In this document: piece after piece, positions 19,074-27,604 of the stretch
Numbering within the stretch: position 1 is the stretch's first letter
Layout: each line of letters starts with the position of its first letter
DNA from: Pseudomonadota bacterium
Lineage (GTDB): Bacteria > Pseudomonadota > Alphaproteobacteria > Rhizobiales > Beijerinckiaceae
Reading direction: 5' to 3'
Assembly: GCA_020161475.1 (NCBI GenBank)
Contig: JAIUNQ010000013.1
Span: 1 to 36,001 of the forward strand
DNA length: 36,001 nt
The notes under the pieces: model-generated
The model's database searches: none
Told to the model about the DNA's origin: nothing
The model's input: the letters and a program-made list of their open reading frames with translations, nothing else
Made by a program: the position numbers and the translations under genes

Positions 19074-19164
19074 TGTAAAGATGACAATGACGCGCCCGGC
19101 AAGGTTTTGCGCGCAAGGAGGGTTTGGGAGGCGGGCCGCGCCGCCTCAGCGCATTGCCGAAGGA

Positions 19165-19839
19165 TCAGGCGTTGGAGCCCATGAGGTCGCGCCAATCGCG
19201 AATGGCGATTCCGCCGCGCCCCACGGTCAGCTTTCCGCGCCCTTCCAGCAGTTTGAGCGACTGGTTGGTGACCTGACGCGACAGGCCGGAGAGCAGCCCC
19301 ACCTCTTCCTGCGTGATGGCGAGTTGCTGGCCGACGCCCGGATTGGTGCGCGGGTTGAACAACGAGCCAAGCGTGCGCGCGACGCGTCCTGCAGCATCGA
19401 GCATGCGATCATTCTCGACCTGCCCGATAAACTGGCCGAGCCGCTCATTGAACTGGCGCACGAGATAGCGATTGAAGCCCACGGAATTGTCGAGCAGCCA
19501 TGCAAAGGTGCCTGCATCCATCAGCATGAGGCGGGAATCACGCAGCGCCACGATGTCATAGCGGCGCATCTCGCCTTTGATCAGCGAGCCTTCGCCAAAC
19601 CACGCGCCATTGGTGAAGCCTGCCAGCGAGACCTGCTTGCCGCGATCCGACACGGTGGCGACCTTGACCAGTCCGGTGAAAACACCCGCCCAGGCATTGA
19701 AGCGATCACCCTGATGGCAGACGTAAACACCCTTGCCATAGGTCTTCTCGATGATGCCCTTGCGGGCCCGTTCACGCTCTTCCTCGGTCAGTTCGGCGGC
19801 CCAGACAGCGGCACGGTTCAAGAGTTCGAGTGAAATCAT
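19165..19839 (-). CDS. Crp/Fnr-family transcriptional regulator
   Basis: A 224-residue regulator. The N-terminal cyclic-nucleotide-binding-like domain includes GVYVCHQGDRFNAWAGVFTG and FTNGAWFGEGSLIKGEMRRYD. The C-terminal Crp-type winged helix includes ITQEEVGLLSGLSRQVTNQSLKLLEGRG. The cysteine cluster of Fnr is absent, so it is not an oxygen-sensing Fnr. The effector is unknown; related proteins near CoA ligases are often aromatic-catabolism regulators. GGGAGAGGC lies a few bases before the ATG. The gene follows the AMP ligase after 68 bases and may be read from the same transcript. Confidence 0.9.
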   Translation of the reverse strand: MISLELLNRAAVWAAELTEEERERARKGIIEKTYGKGVYVCHQGDRFNAWAGVFTGLVKVATVSDRGKQVSLAGFTNGAWFGEGSLIKGEMRRYDIVALRDSRLMLMDAGTFAWLLDNSVGFNRYLVRQFNERLGQFIGQVENDRMLDAAGRVARTLGSLFNPRTNPGVGQQLAITQEEVGLLSGLSRQVTNQSLKLLEGRGKLTVGRGGIAIRDWRDLMGSNA

Positions 19840-19907
19840 ACTGCCTCTCCCTATCCGTCTTTTTTGTTTTGACCGTTGATTCTCGCATGTTTTTTCCCGG
19901 CGGTCTG

Positions 19908-21713
19908 TCAGGCACCGGCATAGAGTCCTTCGATTTCCGCAGCATATTTCTGCTGAATGTTGGATCGGCGCACCTTCATGGTGGCCGTCACCTCGTCGTC
20001 ATCGTGATCGAGTTCCTTGGTCAGCAGGTGGAAACGGCGGATGTGGGACACCTGCGCCAGGCTGTCGTTGGCGGCGTTGATTTCCGCCTCGATCAGCTCG
20101 CGCACTTCAGGCGCCTCCACCAAGGAGCGGAAATGCGTGAAGGCGAGCCCACGCTCCTCCGCCCATTTGGCGACAATGTCGAACTCGATCTGGATGAGGG
20201 CGGAGACGTATTTGCGGGCCTCGCCGATGACGATGCACTCCTTGATGTAGGGGCTCGCCTTGACCGTGTTCTCGATCTCGGAAGGCGAGAGGTTCTTGCC
20301 GCCCGCCGTGATCATGATGTCTTTCAGGCGATCGACGATGCGCCATTCGCCGCCCTGCTCGGCCACGACATCGCCGGTGTGGAGCCAGCCATCGCGGATC
20401 GCCGCGCGGGTGGCGGCCTCATTCTTGTAGTAGCCCGCAAAAACCACCTCGCCCCGCACGAGCAACTCGTCATGCTCGCCACGCTTCATCTCAATGCCCT
20501 CCCCGGGGGAGCCGACCGAGCCGGGCACGAGGTGATCCAGCGTCTGCCCGGTCGCCATGCCGGAGGTTTCGGTTGCGCCATAGACCTCGACCAAGGGTAC
20601 GCCGATGGTGCGGAAGAAACGGACCACCTTGGGGCTGATAGGGGCCGCGCCCGTCATCGCGATCTTGGTTGTGCGCAGACCGATGAAGTTGAGCAGCGCG
20701 CGGAACACCAGCCAATAGCCGAGCGTGAAGGTGAGGCGCTGTTTCAGGCTGCGCTTGTGGGGCGGCACCTCGGCGAAAGGCTCGCAGGCAGCATAAAAGG
20801 TGTCGAACAGGCGCTTTCGCACGCCGCCCGCTTCCATCAGCTTGATGTGGATGGAGGAGGCCAGCTTTTCCCATATGCGCGGCACGCCGAGGAACATGCT
20901 GGGGGCCACTTCGCGCAGGTCCTCCTGCACGGTGCGCAGGGATTCGCCGAAATCGATGCGGCTACCGAGATAGAGCGGGGCGACGGTGGTGAGCATCTGC
21001 TCGGCCACGTGGCACAGCGGCAGGTAAGAGAGGTGTGAGGTGTTCTCATCCAGCCCCAGCTTGGAAATCACCGCGCGGGCCTGCGCCCGCATGTTGCGCC
21101 AGGAGAGCATCGCCCCCTTGGGTCGCCCGGTGGAGCCTGAGGTGTAGATCATCAGGCCGATGTCATCGAGCTTCTGGCGGGCTAGGCGCTCCTCAATCAG
21201 GTGGCGATGGTCCGCCTCGCTGGCGCGGCCCAGCTCCTCAAGGGCGGCAAAGGAGATCACCAGATCCGCGGGATACGCGCGCATGCCCTTGGTTTCGATC
21301 ACCACGATGCGGTGGAGCTTGGGCAGTTCCTCGCGGCGCTCAAGCACCTTGTCGACCTGCTCCTGATCCTCGCAGACGATGACCTCGGCGTCGCAATGGT
21401 TGAGGACATAGGCAACCTCCACCGCCGGCGAGGTGGAATAGACGCCGACCGTCACCGCCCCCACCAGCCCCGCGCCGAACTGGGCCAGCACCCATTCGAT
21501 GCGGTTTTCGGAGAGCACCGCCAGATGCCCCTTCTCATGCAGGCCGAGCGCGGTGAAACCGAGGCCGATATGGCGCGCGCGGGCGTAATACTCCGCCCAG
21601 GTGAAGGGCTTGAAGATGCCGAACTCCTTCTGGCGAATGGCCAGCGCATCGGGGCGGCGGGCGGCCTGCTCGCGCAGCATCTGGGGCAGGCTCATTTCCG
21701 GCAGGTGCAGCAT
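19908..21713 (-). CDS. AMP-dependent acyl-CoA synthetase (long-chain fatty acid CoA ligase type)
   Basis: A 601-residue adenylate-forming enzyme. The P-loop TSGSTGRPKG lies at residues 191-200, then YGATETSG, the hinge LHTGDVVAEQGGEWRIVDRLKD and the C-terminal GGKNLSPSEIENTVKASPYI. The domain layout is that of the FAA1/FadD15-like long-chain group and not of PaaK. Its gene begins 11 bases after the end of the second livF-type gene. Pairing of this ligase type with a HAAT importer is a recurring arrangement in Alpha- and Betaproteobacteria and suggests import and immediate CoA activation of an acid. The acid itself is not identifiable from sequence. Confidence 0.93.
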   Translation of the reverse strand: MLHLPEMSLPQMLREQAARRPDALAIRQKEFGIFKPFTWAEYYARARHIGLGFTALGLHEKGHLAVLSENRIEWVLAQFGAGLVGAVTVGVYSTSPAVEVAYVLNHCDAEVIVCEDQEQVDKVLERREELPKLHRIVVIETKGMRAYPADLVISFAALEELGRASEADHRHLIEERLARQKLDDIGLMIYTSGSTGRPKGAMLSWRNMRAQARAVISKLGLDENTSHLSYLPLCHVAEQMLTTVAPLYLGSRIDFGESLRTVQEDLREVAPSMFLGVPRIWEKLASSIHIKLMEAGGVRKRLFDTFYAACEPFAEVPPHKRSLKQRLTFTLGYWLVFRALLNFIGLRTTKIAMTGAAPISPKVVRFFRTIGVPLVEVYGATETSGMATGQTLDHLVPGSVGSPGEGIEMKRGEHDELLVRGEVVFAGYYKNEAATRAAIRDGWLHTGDVVAEQGGEWRIVDRLKDIMITAGGKNLSPSEIENTVKASPYIKECIVIGEARKYVSALIQIEFDIVAKWAEERGLAFTHFRSLVEAPEVRELIEAEINAANDSLAQVSHIRRFHLLTKELDHDDDEVTATMKVRRSNIQQKYAAEIEGLYAGA

Positions 21714-21724
21714 GTCTCCTCCCC

Positions 21725-22573
21725 TTATGACAGCCAGCGCTTGCGGCGCTTGTAGTGCTTGATGTCGCGGTAGTTTTTGGTCTCGCCCCCCGCCCCGCCG
21801 AGGCCGAGGTAGAACTCGCGCACATCCTGATCGCGCATCAGCTTCTCGATCGGGCCGTCGATGACGATCTTGCCGGTTTCCATGATGTAGCCCGCATGCG
21901 AGACCGCCATGGCGACCGCCGCGTTCTGCTCCACCAGCAGCATGGAGACGCCGCGCTCGCGGTTGATGCGGGCGATGATGCGGAAAATCTCCTCCGTCAG
22001 CTTGGGGGAGAGGCCGAGCGAAGGCTCATCCAGCAAAATGAGTTTCGGCTCGGCGATCAACGCGCGGCCAATCGCCAGCATCTGCTGCTCCCCGCCCGAA
22101 AGATAGCCTGCGCGGCCCGTGCGGCGCTCGAACAGGCGCGGGAAATATTCATACACCAGATCAAACGAGGGCTTGCCGAGATCCTTGCGGCCAGAGCGCG
22201 CGAAGGTCGCGGCGGTGAGGTTTTCCTCCACCGTGAGGTCCTCGAAGATGCGCCGCCCTTCCATGACGTGAAAGAGACCCCGCCGCACAAGGCCATGCGG
22301 GGTCAGGCTGGCAATATCCTCTCCATCAAAGGAGATGCGCCCCGAGGTGACCGCGCCATCCTCCAGCGAGAGCAGGTTCGACACGGCTTTGAGCGTGGTG
22401 GATTTGCCGGCCCCGTTGGAGCCGAGCAAGGCCACGACCTCGCCGCGCGGAACCTTCAGCGAAAGGCCGCGCAACACCTGAACCGTGTGGTTGTACACCA
22501 CCTCGATGTTGGCGACCTCGAGGATCGCGTCTCTCACTTCAGGGCTTTGCACCTCAGGGCTTTGCATGGTCAT
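21725..22573 (-). CDS. ABC transporter ATP-binding protein, LivF type with C-terminal tail (importer 2)
   Basis: A 282-residue ATPase. Walker A is GSNGAGKST, the signature is LSGGEQQMLAIGRAL, and Walker B is LILLDEPSLGLSP. It is about 45 residues longer than importer 1 LivF. The extra basic tail NYRDIKHYKRRKRWLS is seen in LivF proteins encoded beside CoA ligases. The N-terminus repeats SPEVQ-SPEV, encoded by a short direct DNA repeat near 22540-22565, which may be a slippage expansion. Its ATG overlaps the binding-protein stop by 4 bases. Confidence 0.93.
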   Translation of the reverse strand: MTMQSPEVQSPEVRDAILEVANIEVVYNHTVQVLRGLSLKVPRGEVVALLGSNGAGKSTTLKAVSNLLSLEDGAVTSGRISFDGEDIASLTPHGLVRRGLFHVMEGRRIFEDLTVEENLTAATFARSGRKDLGKPSFDLVYEYFPRLFERRTGRAGYLSGGEQQMLAIGRALIAEPKLILLDEPSLGLSPKLTEEIFRIIARINRERGVSMLLVEQNAAVAMAVSHAGYIMETGKIVIDGPIEKLMRDQDVREFYLGLGGAGGETKNYRDIKHYKRRKRWLS

Positions 22574-23739
22574 TTGCCCAGCTGGATCCAGTCGCTCTCG
22601 GCGACCATGCTCTTCTTGGCGGCGTCAAAGCGATAGACGCGCCCCACGGGAATCGAGTTGCCCTTGATGGTGATGGGCGTGCCGATGATGCCGCCGGTAT
22701 CAAAGTTCTCGATGGAGTTGAGCGCGGCCTTGAGGTTCGCCCCGTTCAGTTCCTTGCCCGCCTTGACGGTGCGGCGCGCGCTTTCCACGAACAGCATCGC
22801 GGTCAAAAAACCCTGCATATAGGGCGTGGACTGATACTCCGGCCGCATGGCGCGGATCTTCTCCAGCATGGACGATTTGCCCTCGGTGTCGAAGTAGTAG
22901 CGATAGGGCATCACGCCCATGTAGCCATCGGCCGCATCGCCCACCTTGGGCCAGAGCGAGTTGTCCATGGACCAGAAGGTGCCCATGAACTTGGTCTTCA
23001 AACCCAGTTGTTTCGCCTGCGTCATGAATTCCGGCAGCGGGGCAAGTACATAGCCGTGGAAGATCGTGAAATCGGGGTCGGCGCGGCGCAGCTTCAGGAT
23101 TTCGGTCGAAACATCCACCGCCGTCGGCGGGGTGACGATCTTCACCACCACATCCAGCCCCAGCTTTTTGGCCATGGCTTCAGACGGGGCAATCGGATCA
23201 CGCCCGAATTCGGTGTCGGAGTTGACGAAGGCGACCTTGGCACCCGGCTTCACCTTGGCAATGTGCTGAAGCAGGATGCCGAACATTTCGGTGTAATCCG
23301 GCCCGGCCATGAACTGGTTGGGGTAGGCCTTGGGATCGTTCAGCTCTGTTGCAAACGAAGCGCCCGCCATGAGGATCGAGCCGCGACGATTCAGCTCCGG
23401 GTTGATGGTTTTGGCAAAGCCGGTGCTGTCACCGTAATAGAGGTGCACCTTGTTCGCGCCGGTGAGCTTGTTGAACACCGCCACGGACTGATCGACCTTA
23501 TAGGCGGTGTCTTCCGCGACATAGGTGATCTTGCGGCCCTCGATCCCGCCGGCGTCATTGGCGATTTTCACATAGTCCTGAATGCCGGCATGCACGCCGA
23601 CACCGGCGAAGGCGAAGACGCCGGTGAGCGGGATGGAGCCTGCAATCACGATATCATCGGCAGCCAAAGCCGCCGGGGCGGCGAGCGCGGTGCCAGCGGC
23701 GAGGGCCAGCGCGAGGGCGGAACGTCGGGTCAGGGTCAT
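22570..23739 (-). CDS. Periplasmic substrate-binding protein of importer 2
   Basis: A 389-residue type 1 periplasmic binding protein. The signal sequence begins MTLTRRSALALALAAG and ends near ALA before ADDIVIAGS; the paired arginines resemble a Tat signal, though Sec export is also possible. The mature part has GSIPLTGVFAFAGVGVHAGI, NDAGGIEGRKITYVAEDT and YYGDSTGFAKTINPEL. ATG 23739 has a GGAGG ribosome site; the frame stays open upstream, but only as an out-of-frame shadow of the permease gene. The protein differs clearly from the importer 1 binding protein, so a different ligand is likely. Confidence 0.93.
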   Translation of the reverse strand: MTLTRRSALALALAAGTALAAPAALAADDIVIAGSIPLTGVFAFAGVGVHAGIQDYVKIANDAGGIEGRKITYVAEDTAYKVDQSVAVFNKLTGANKVHLYYGDSTGFAKTINPELNRRGSILMAGASFATELNDPKAYPNQFMAGPDYTEMFGILLQHIAKVKPGAKVAFVNSDTEFGRDPIAPSEAMAKKLGLDVVVKIVTPPTAVDVSTEILKLRRADPDFTIFHGYVLAPLPEFMTQAKQLGLKTKFMGTFWSMDNSLWPKVGDAADGYMGVMPYRYYFDTEGKSSMLEKIRAMRPEYQSTPYMQGFLTAMLFVESARRTVKAGKELNGANLKAALNSIENFDTGGIIGTPITIKGNSIPVGRVYRFDAAKKSMVAESDWIQLGK

Positions 23740-23810
23740 GTCGTTTCCTCCGGTTCGTTTTTTTGCGGTTATTGTTGTTTCGTCGCGGTGCGGCCCGGCC
23801 GGGTCGCACC

Positions 23811-24854
23811 TCAGGTCTTGAAGGGCCACAGGTGGAAAAAGCGGCGGATGCGGCTCCAGATTTCGGCCAGCCCATGCGGCTCGAACACCAGAAAGCCGAT
23901 GATGAGGATGCCGAAGACGATGGTGCGCACGGGCGAGAGCACGGCCACGGCATCGGACAGCAGGGGAGATGCCACGCCAACGCCGATCTTGAGCACCTCG
24001 GGCACCATGGTCATGAACACCGCGCCGAGGATCGAGCCGAGGATGGACCCCATGCCGCCCACGATGATCGCGGCGAGAAAGAAGATGGAATAGACGAAGG
24101 GGAAGCTCTCCGGCGTCACCACCCGGAAGAAATAGGCCCAGAGGCCGCCCGCCACCCCGGCATAGAAGGAGGCGAGCGCGAAGCTCATCAGCTTGTAGCG
24201 CAGCAGCGGAATGCCCAGCACTTCCGCCGAAATGTCTCTGTCGCGGATGGCGATGAACGCGCGCCCGATGCGGGTGCGAAACAGGTTCGCCGCGCCCAGA
24301 ACGCTCAGGAACGCCAGCGGCAGGATGAGGAAATAGAGCGCGAAGGGCCGCCCCAGCTCCACCCCGAAGATGCGCGCGGGCGGCACGGACACCCCCTTCA
24401 CCCCGTTGGTGACGGAATCCCAATTCGCGAAGATGAAGTGCAGGATGATGGAGGAGGCGATGGTGGCAATGGCCAGATAAAGCCCCTTCACGCGCAGTGA
24501 AGGAATGCCGACCAGCGCGCCGACCGCCGCCGTAAGCAGCCCCGCCGCGAGCAGGTTGAGCAGCGCCGGGGTGCCGAGTTTCGTCTCGGCATAGGCCACG
24601 GCGTAGGCGCCCACGCCCATGAAGGCGGCCTGGCCGAGCGAGACTAGCCCCGTGAAGCCGGTGACGATGTTGAGCCCCGTGACCGATATGACATGGATGG
24701 CCACCAGGCAGGCCATGTAGAGCCAGTATTCGCTGGCCATGAAGGGAAACGCCACGCAAAGCGCAATGAAAAGGCCCATCCACGCGCGCTGGACATTGGT
24801 GTCGAACAGGGCCTCATCTGCCGCGTAGGTCTGTTTGGCGGTGCCGATGCGCAT
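23811..24854 (-). CDS. ABC transporter permease, LivM type (importer 2)
   Basis: A 347-residue membrane protein. Family segments are GLNIVTGFTGLVSLGQAAFMGVG and RVKGLYLAIATIASSIILHF, the ATPase-contact loop is RAFIAIRDRDISAEVLGIPL, and the C-terminal helix is GILIIGFLVFEPHGLAEIW. ATG 24854 follows the livH-type stop directly (one base gap), so the longer frame from 24893 is rejected. It forms the channel with the LivH-type partner. Confidence 0.93.
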   Translation of the reverse strand: MRIGTAKQTYAADEALFDTNVQRAWMGLFIALCVAFPFMASEYWLYMACLVAIHVISVTGLNIVTGFTGLVSLGQAAFMGVGAYAVAYAETKLGTPALLNLLAAGLLTAAVGALVGIPSLRVKGLYLAIATIASSIILHFIFANWDSVTNGVKGVSVPPARIFGVELGRPFALYFLILPLAFLSVLGAANLFRTRIGRAFIAIRDRDISAEVLGIPLLRYKLMSFALASFYAGVAGGLWAYFFRVVTPESFPFVYSIFFLAAIIVGGMGSILGSILGAVFMTMVPEVLKIGVGVASPLLSDAVAVLSPVRTIVFGILIIGFLVFEPHGLAEIWSRIRRFFHLWPFKT

Positions 24855-24855
24855 G

Positions 24856-25743
24856 TCAGAGCCTCTCGATCTCGACGGTGCCGAAGAGGCCATAGGGGCG
24901 GATCATCAGCACGATGAGCAGCAGGCCGAAGGTGGTGAGGAGCTTGTATTCGCCCCCGAGATACGTGCCCGCCCAAGCCTCGATGAGGCCGACGAGAATG
25001 CCGCCGATCAGCGCGCCCGCAATCGAATCCAGCCCGCCCACAATCACCACCACCAGCGCCGAGAGGCCGAAAACGCCCATGTTGGGCGAAATGCCGCCCA
25101 CGGCCCCCACCAGAACCCCGGCCCCTGCTGCCGCGACCCCGGCAAACACCCAGGCCATGGAGAAGATGGCGGGCACGTTGATGCCGCAGGAATAGGCCGC
25201 GCCCTGATCGGTCGCGGTGGCGCGCAGGGCGACCCCGCCCCGCCAATAGCGGAAGGCGATGAGGAACACCGCGATGACGGCGGCGGCCACGGCAAAACCG
25301 ATGACGATCTTGCGCGAGACGTAAGCAGGGCCGATGAAAACCGGTGCCTTGCCCATGAAATCGGGCAGCGAGGTGGGGGCCGCCCCCCATGTCAGCTCGA
25401 CGAGGCCGATGAGCACCGAGCCTAGGCCGATGGTGACCATGAAGACCGAGATCGCGCTTTCGCCCAGCATGGGGCGGATGATGGCGCGCTCGACCACGGC
25501 ACCGAGAAGCCCGCCCGCGGCGAGCGCTGCGATGAGCGCCGCCCACCACGGGAGGCCAAGGCCCGCAGTAAAGGAGAAGAAGACATAAGCGCCGATCATC
25601 AGCATCTCGCCGATGGCGAGATTGACCACCTTGGTCGCCTTGTAGATGAGCACGAAGGCGAGACCCGTGAGCGCGAGCAGCGCCCCTGCCCCCAGCCCCG
25701 CCAGCGAAACTTCCGTGAAAAAGAGCCAATCGAAGCCGCTCAT
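24856..25743 (-). CDS. ABC transporter permease, LivH type (importer 2)
   Basis: A 295-residue hydrophobic protein with LivH features: GAGALLALTGLAFVLIYKAT, NLAIGEMLMIGAY, VGGLDSIAGALIGGILVGLIE and the terminal LMIRPYGLFGTVEIERL. Its ATG overlaps the livG-type stop by 4 bases. Order on the transcript is livG, livH, livM, binding protein, livF, CoA ligase, which differs from the order of importer 1 and argues against a recent duplication. Confidence 0.93.
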   Translation of the reverse strand: MSGFDWLFFTEVSLAGLGAGALLALTGLAFVLIYKATKVVNLAIGEMLMIGAYVFFSFTAGLGLPWWAALIAALAAGGLLGAVVERAIIRPMLGESAISVFMVTIGLGSVLIGLVELTWGAAPTSLPDFMGKAPVFIGPAYVSRKIVIGFAVAAAVIAVFLIAFRYWRGGVALRATATDQGAAYSCGINVPAIFSMAWVFAGVAAAGAGVLVGAVGGISPNMGVFGLSALVVVIVGGLDSIAGALIGGILVGLIEAWAGTYLGGEYKLLTTFGLLLIVLMIRPYGLFGTVEIERL

Positions 25744-26561
25744 GCCGCTTCCCCCCGGAATTCGCGGCGCAACGCCTCGACATCACCCGAGCCGAGATAG
25801 GCGCGGATGACATCGGGATTGGCAGTCACCTCCGCCGGTTTGCCGGCCGCAATCACCTGCCCGAAGTTGAGCACCACGACATGATCCGAAATATCCATGA
25901 TGAGGCCCATGTCGTGCTCCACCATGAGGATGGTGACGCCCCATTCCTCCTTCACATCAAGGATGAAGCGGGCCATGTCCTCGGTTTCCTCGCGGTTCAT
26001 GCCCGCGACAGGCTCATCCAGCATCAGAATTTTCGGCTTCATCGCCAGCGCGCGCGCCAGCTCCACCCGCTTTCGCAAACCGTAGGAGAGCGAAGCCACC
26101 GGCTTGTTGCGGATATGGTCGATCTCCAGAAAATCGATGATCTTTTCCTCGACCTCGCGGCGCAGTTCCATCTCCTCGCGCCGGGCTCTGCCGAAGTAAC
26201 ACAGCGCGTCGAGCAGCGAGGTTTTCATATGCGCGTGGCGACCCAGCTTGATGTTGTCGAGCACGGTCATGCCGCGAAAGAGCGCGATGTTCTGGAACGT
26301 GCGGGCGAGCCCCAGCGCGGCACGGCGCGGCGGATGGAAGGGGCCGATGTCTTCGCCCTCGAACAGTATATGCCCCGCCTTGGGGCGATAGAAGCCGGAG
26401 ATACAGTTGAAAATGGAGGTTTTGCCCGCGCCATTGGGGCCGATGATGGCCGTGACAGAGCCCTGCGGCACCGCAAAGGACACATCATTGAGGACTTTCA
26501 GCCCGCCGAAGGCGAGCGAAAGCCCGTTGACCTCCAGCACCGGCCGCTCTGTTCCGTCCAT
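25740..26561 (-). CDS. ABC transporter ATP-binding protein, LivG type (importer 2)
   Basis: A 273-residue ATPase. Walker A is GPNGAGKTS, the signature is LSYGLRKRVELARAL and Walker B is ILMLDEPVAGMN, followed by LMVEHDMGLIMDISDHVVVL. The tail GKPAEVTANPDVIRAYLGSG is typical of LivG. It is the first transporter gene after gntR, 62 bases downstream, so the whole importer 2 operon may be controlled by the GntR promoter or one in that gap. Confidence 0.93.
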   Translation of the reverse strand: MDGTERPVLEVNGLSLAFGGLKVLNDVSFAVPQGSVTAIIGPNGAGKTSIFNCISGFYRPKAGHILFEGEDIGPFHPPRRAALGLARTFQNIALFRGMTVLDNIKLGRHAHMKTSLLDALCYFGRARREEMELRREVEEKIIDFLEIDHIRNKPVASLSYGLRKRVELARALAMKPKILMLDEPVAGMNREETEDMARFILDVKEEWGVTILMVEHDMGLIMDISDHVVVLNFGQVIAAGKPAEVTANPDVIRAYLGSGDVEALRREFRGEAA

Positions 26562-26623
26562 TCTTCCTCCCCGCCCCTGATTTGGCGCGTTTTCGCGCTT
26601 CTGAGGGCCAAATTCCGTCTCCG

Positions 26624-27436
26624 CTACGCTGGCGGGGCCAGCGTGCGCGCATAAACGCGCTCCACCGGCTCATCGAGATCGCGTCCCGCCCTTTCAAATC
26701 CTTTTCGCCAATCCACGAGGTGACGGCGCATCCAGGTTGTGGCCAGTTTCACATCCCTTGCGCGCAGCGCCTCAAGGAGCGCGCGATGCGCCTCGAGCAT
26801 GCGCCGCGCCCCCTCCGGCACGCGGCGGCAGATCAGCTCCGCCGTGGGGAAAAACAGCAGCCCCGCCGGTTCGCGCGCCAATTCCAGCACACGGTTACCG
26901 CTGGCCCGCGCCAACAGGGCATGAAAGTCGCTATCGAGTTCGCTCAAGCGCACGGGATCATCCTGCGCGGCGGTGGCGGCCTCGATGTTGGCCGCCAGCT
27001 CGGCCAGCATCTCAGGCGTGATCACAGCACACGCATGCTCGATGCTCGCCATTTCCAAGGCCATGGTGGCGTCATACAGTTCGCGGAAGGTGACCTCGTG
27101 CAGCACCATCGCGCGGCTCATGCGCGAGGAGAGGCGCGAATAGCGCGGCAGGCTGGCATAGAGCCGCCGATCCGGCCCGCGCGAGACATAGCCGCCCTCC
27201 TCCAGCGCGCGAATCCCCTCGCGCACGGTGGAGCGGTTGACGCCGAACTGGCGCCCCAGCTCGGCCTCGGTGCCGATAGCCTCGCCCGCGCGCAGGCGTC
27301 CGGTGAGAATCTCACGCTCGATGGCCTCCGCAACGAGCCGGTAGGCGGCGGGCACCTGAATTTTGTCGAAGCGTTCGCTCACCGCACGCATGGCCAAGCC
27401 GGTCCCCGCTGAAGACGACAGGGGCAACGGTTTCAT
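26624..27436 (-). CDS. GntR-family regulator, FadR subgroup (FCD ligand domain)
   Basis: A protein of about 270 residues. The winged helix reads YRLVAEAIEREILTGRLRAGE, then ELGRQFGVNRSTVREGIRALEEGG. The C-terminal all-helical FCD domain includes ELYDATMALEMASIEHA and LDSDFHALLARASGN with metal- or ligand-site Asp and His. Such regulators bind small acids or acyl-CoAs and leave DNA on binding. ATG 27436 is used, and ATG 27391 is a possible alternative. The longer frame to 28570 only shadows the next gene. A palindrome TTGTCCGACAA sits 4 bases before ATG 27436 and recurs ahead of two neighbouring genes, so autoregulation and a local regulon are likely. Confidence 0.9.
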   Translation of the reverse strand: MKPLPLSSSAGTGLAMRAVSERFDKIQVPAAYRLVAEAIEREILTGRLRAGEAIGTEAELGRQFGVNRSTVREGIRALEEGGYVSRGPDRRLYASLPRYSRLSSRMSRAMVLHEVTFRELYDATMALEMASIEHACAVITPEMLAELAANIEAATAAQDDPVRLSELDSDFHALLARASGNRVLELAREPAGLLFFPTAELICRRVPEGARRMLEAHRALLEALRARDVKLATTWMRRHLVDWRKGFERAGRDLDEPVERVYARTLAPPA

Positions 27437-27439
27437 AGC

Positions 27440-27450
27440 TTGTCCGACAA
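27440..27450. promoter_or_regulatory. GntR operator, site 1 (gntR promoter)
   Basis: TTGTCCGACAA, a perfect palindrome around a central base, within GCTTGTCCGACAAAGTC. It lies directly before the gntR start. FadR-subgroup operators have this TNGTNNNACNA form. Confidence 0.75.
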
Positions 27451-27538
27451 AGTCAAACACATTCGATTGCGCAGTGCGAAACGCCGGAAAATGCTTCCAG
27501 ACGGGGCTTGAAAGATGCGGCGAATGAGTATGCAATGC

Positions 27539-27549
27539 TTGTCGGACAA
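27539..27549. promoter_or_regulatory. GntR operator, site 2 (monooxygenase promoter)
   Basis: TTGTCGGACAA within GCTTGTCGGACAAAGTT, matching site 1 at 16 of 17 flanking and core positions apart from the central base and last base. It lies 56 bases before the GTG start of the monooxygenase gene. Confidence 0.75.
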
Positions 27550-27604
27550 AGTTCCCATAACGAGCCGCCCACGAGCATGGGCGCGCCCTGAGGAGGAAGA
27601 CATC

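Noticed and set aside
22570..24783. A 737-residue frame joining the importer 2 binding protein to an upstream extension
   Set aside because: The extension reads the permease gene in a wrong frame. The signal peptide and GGAGG site place the true start at 23739.
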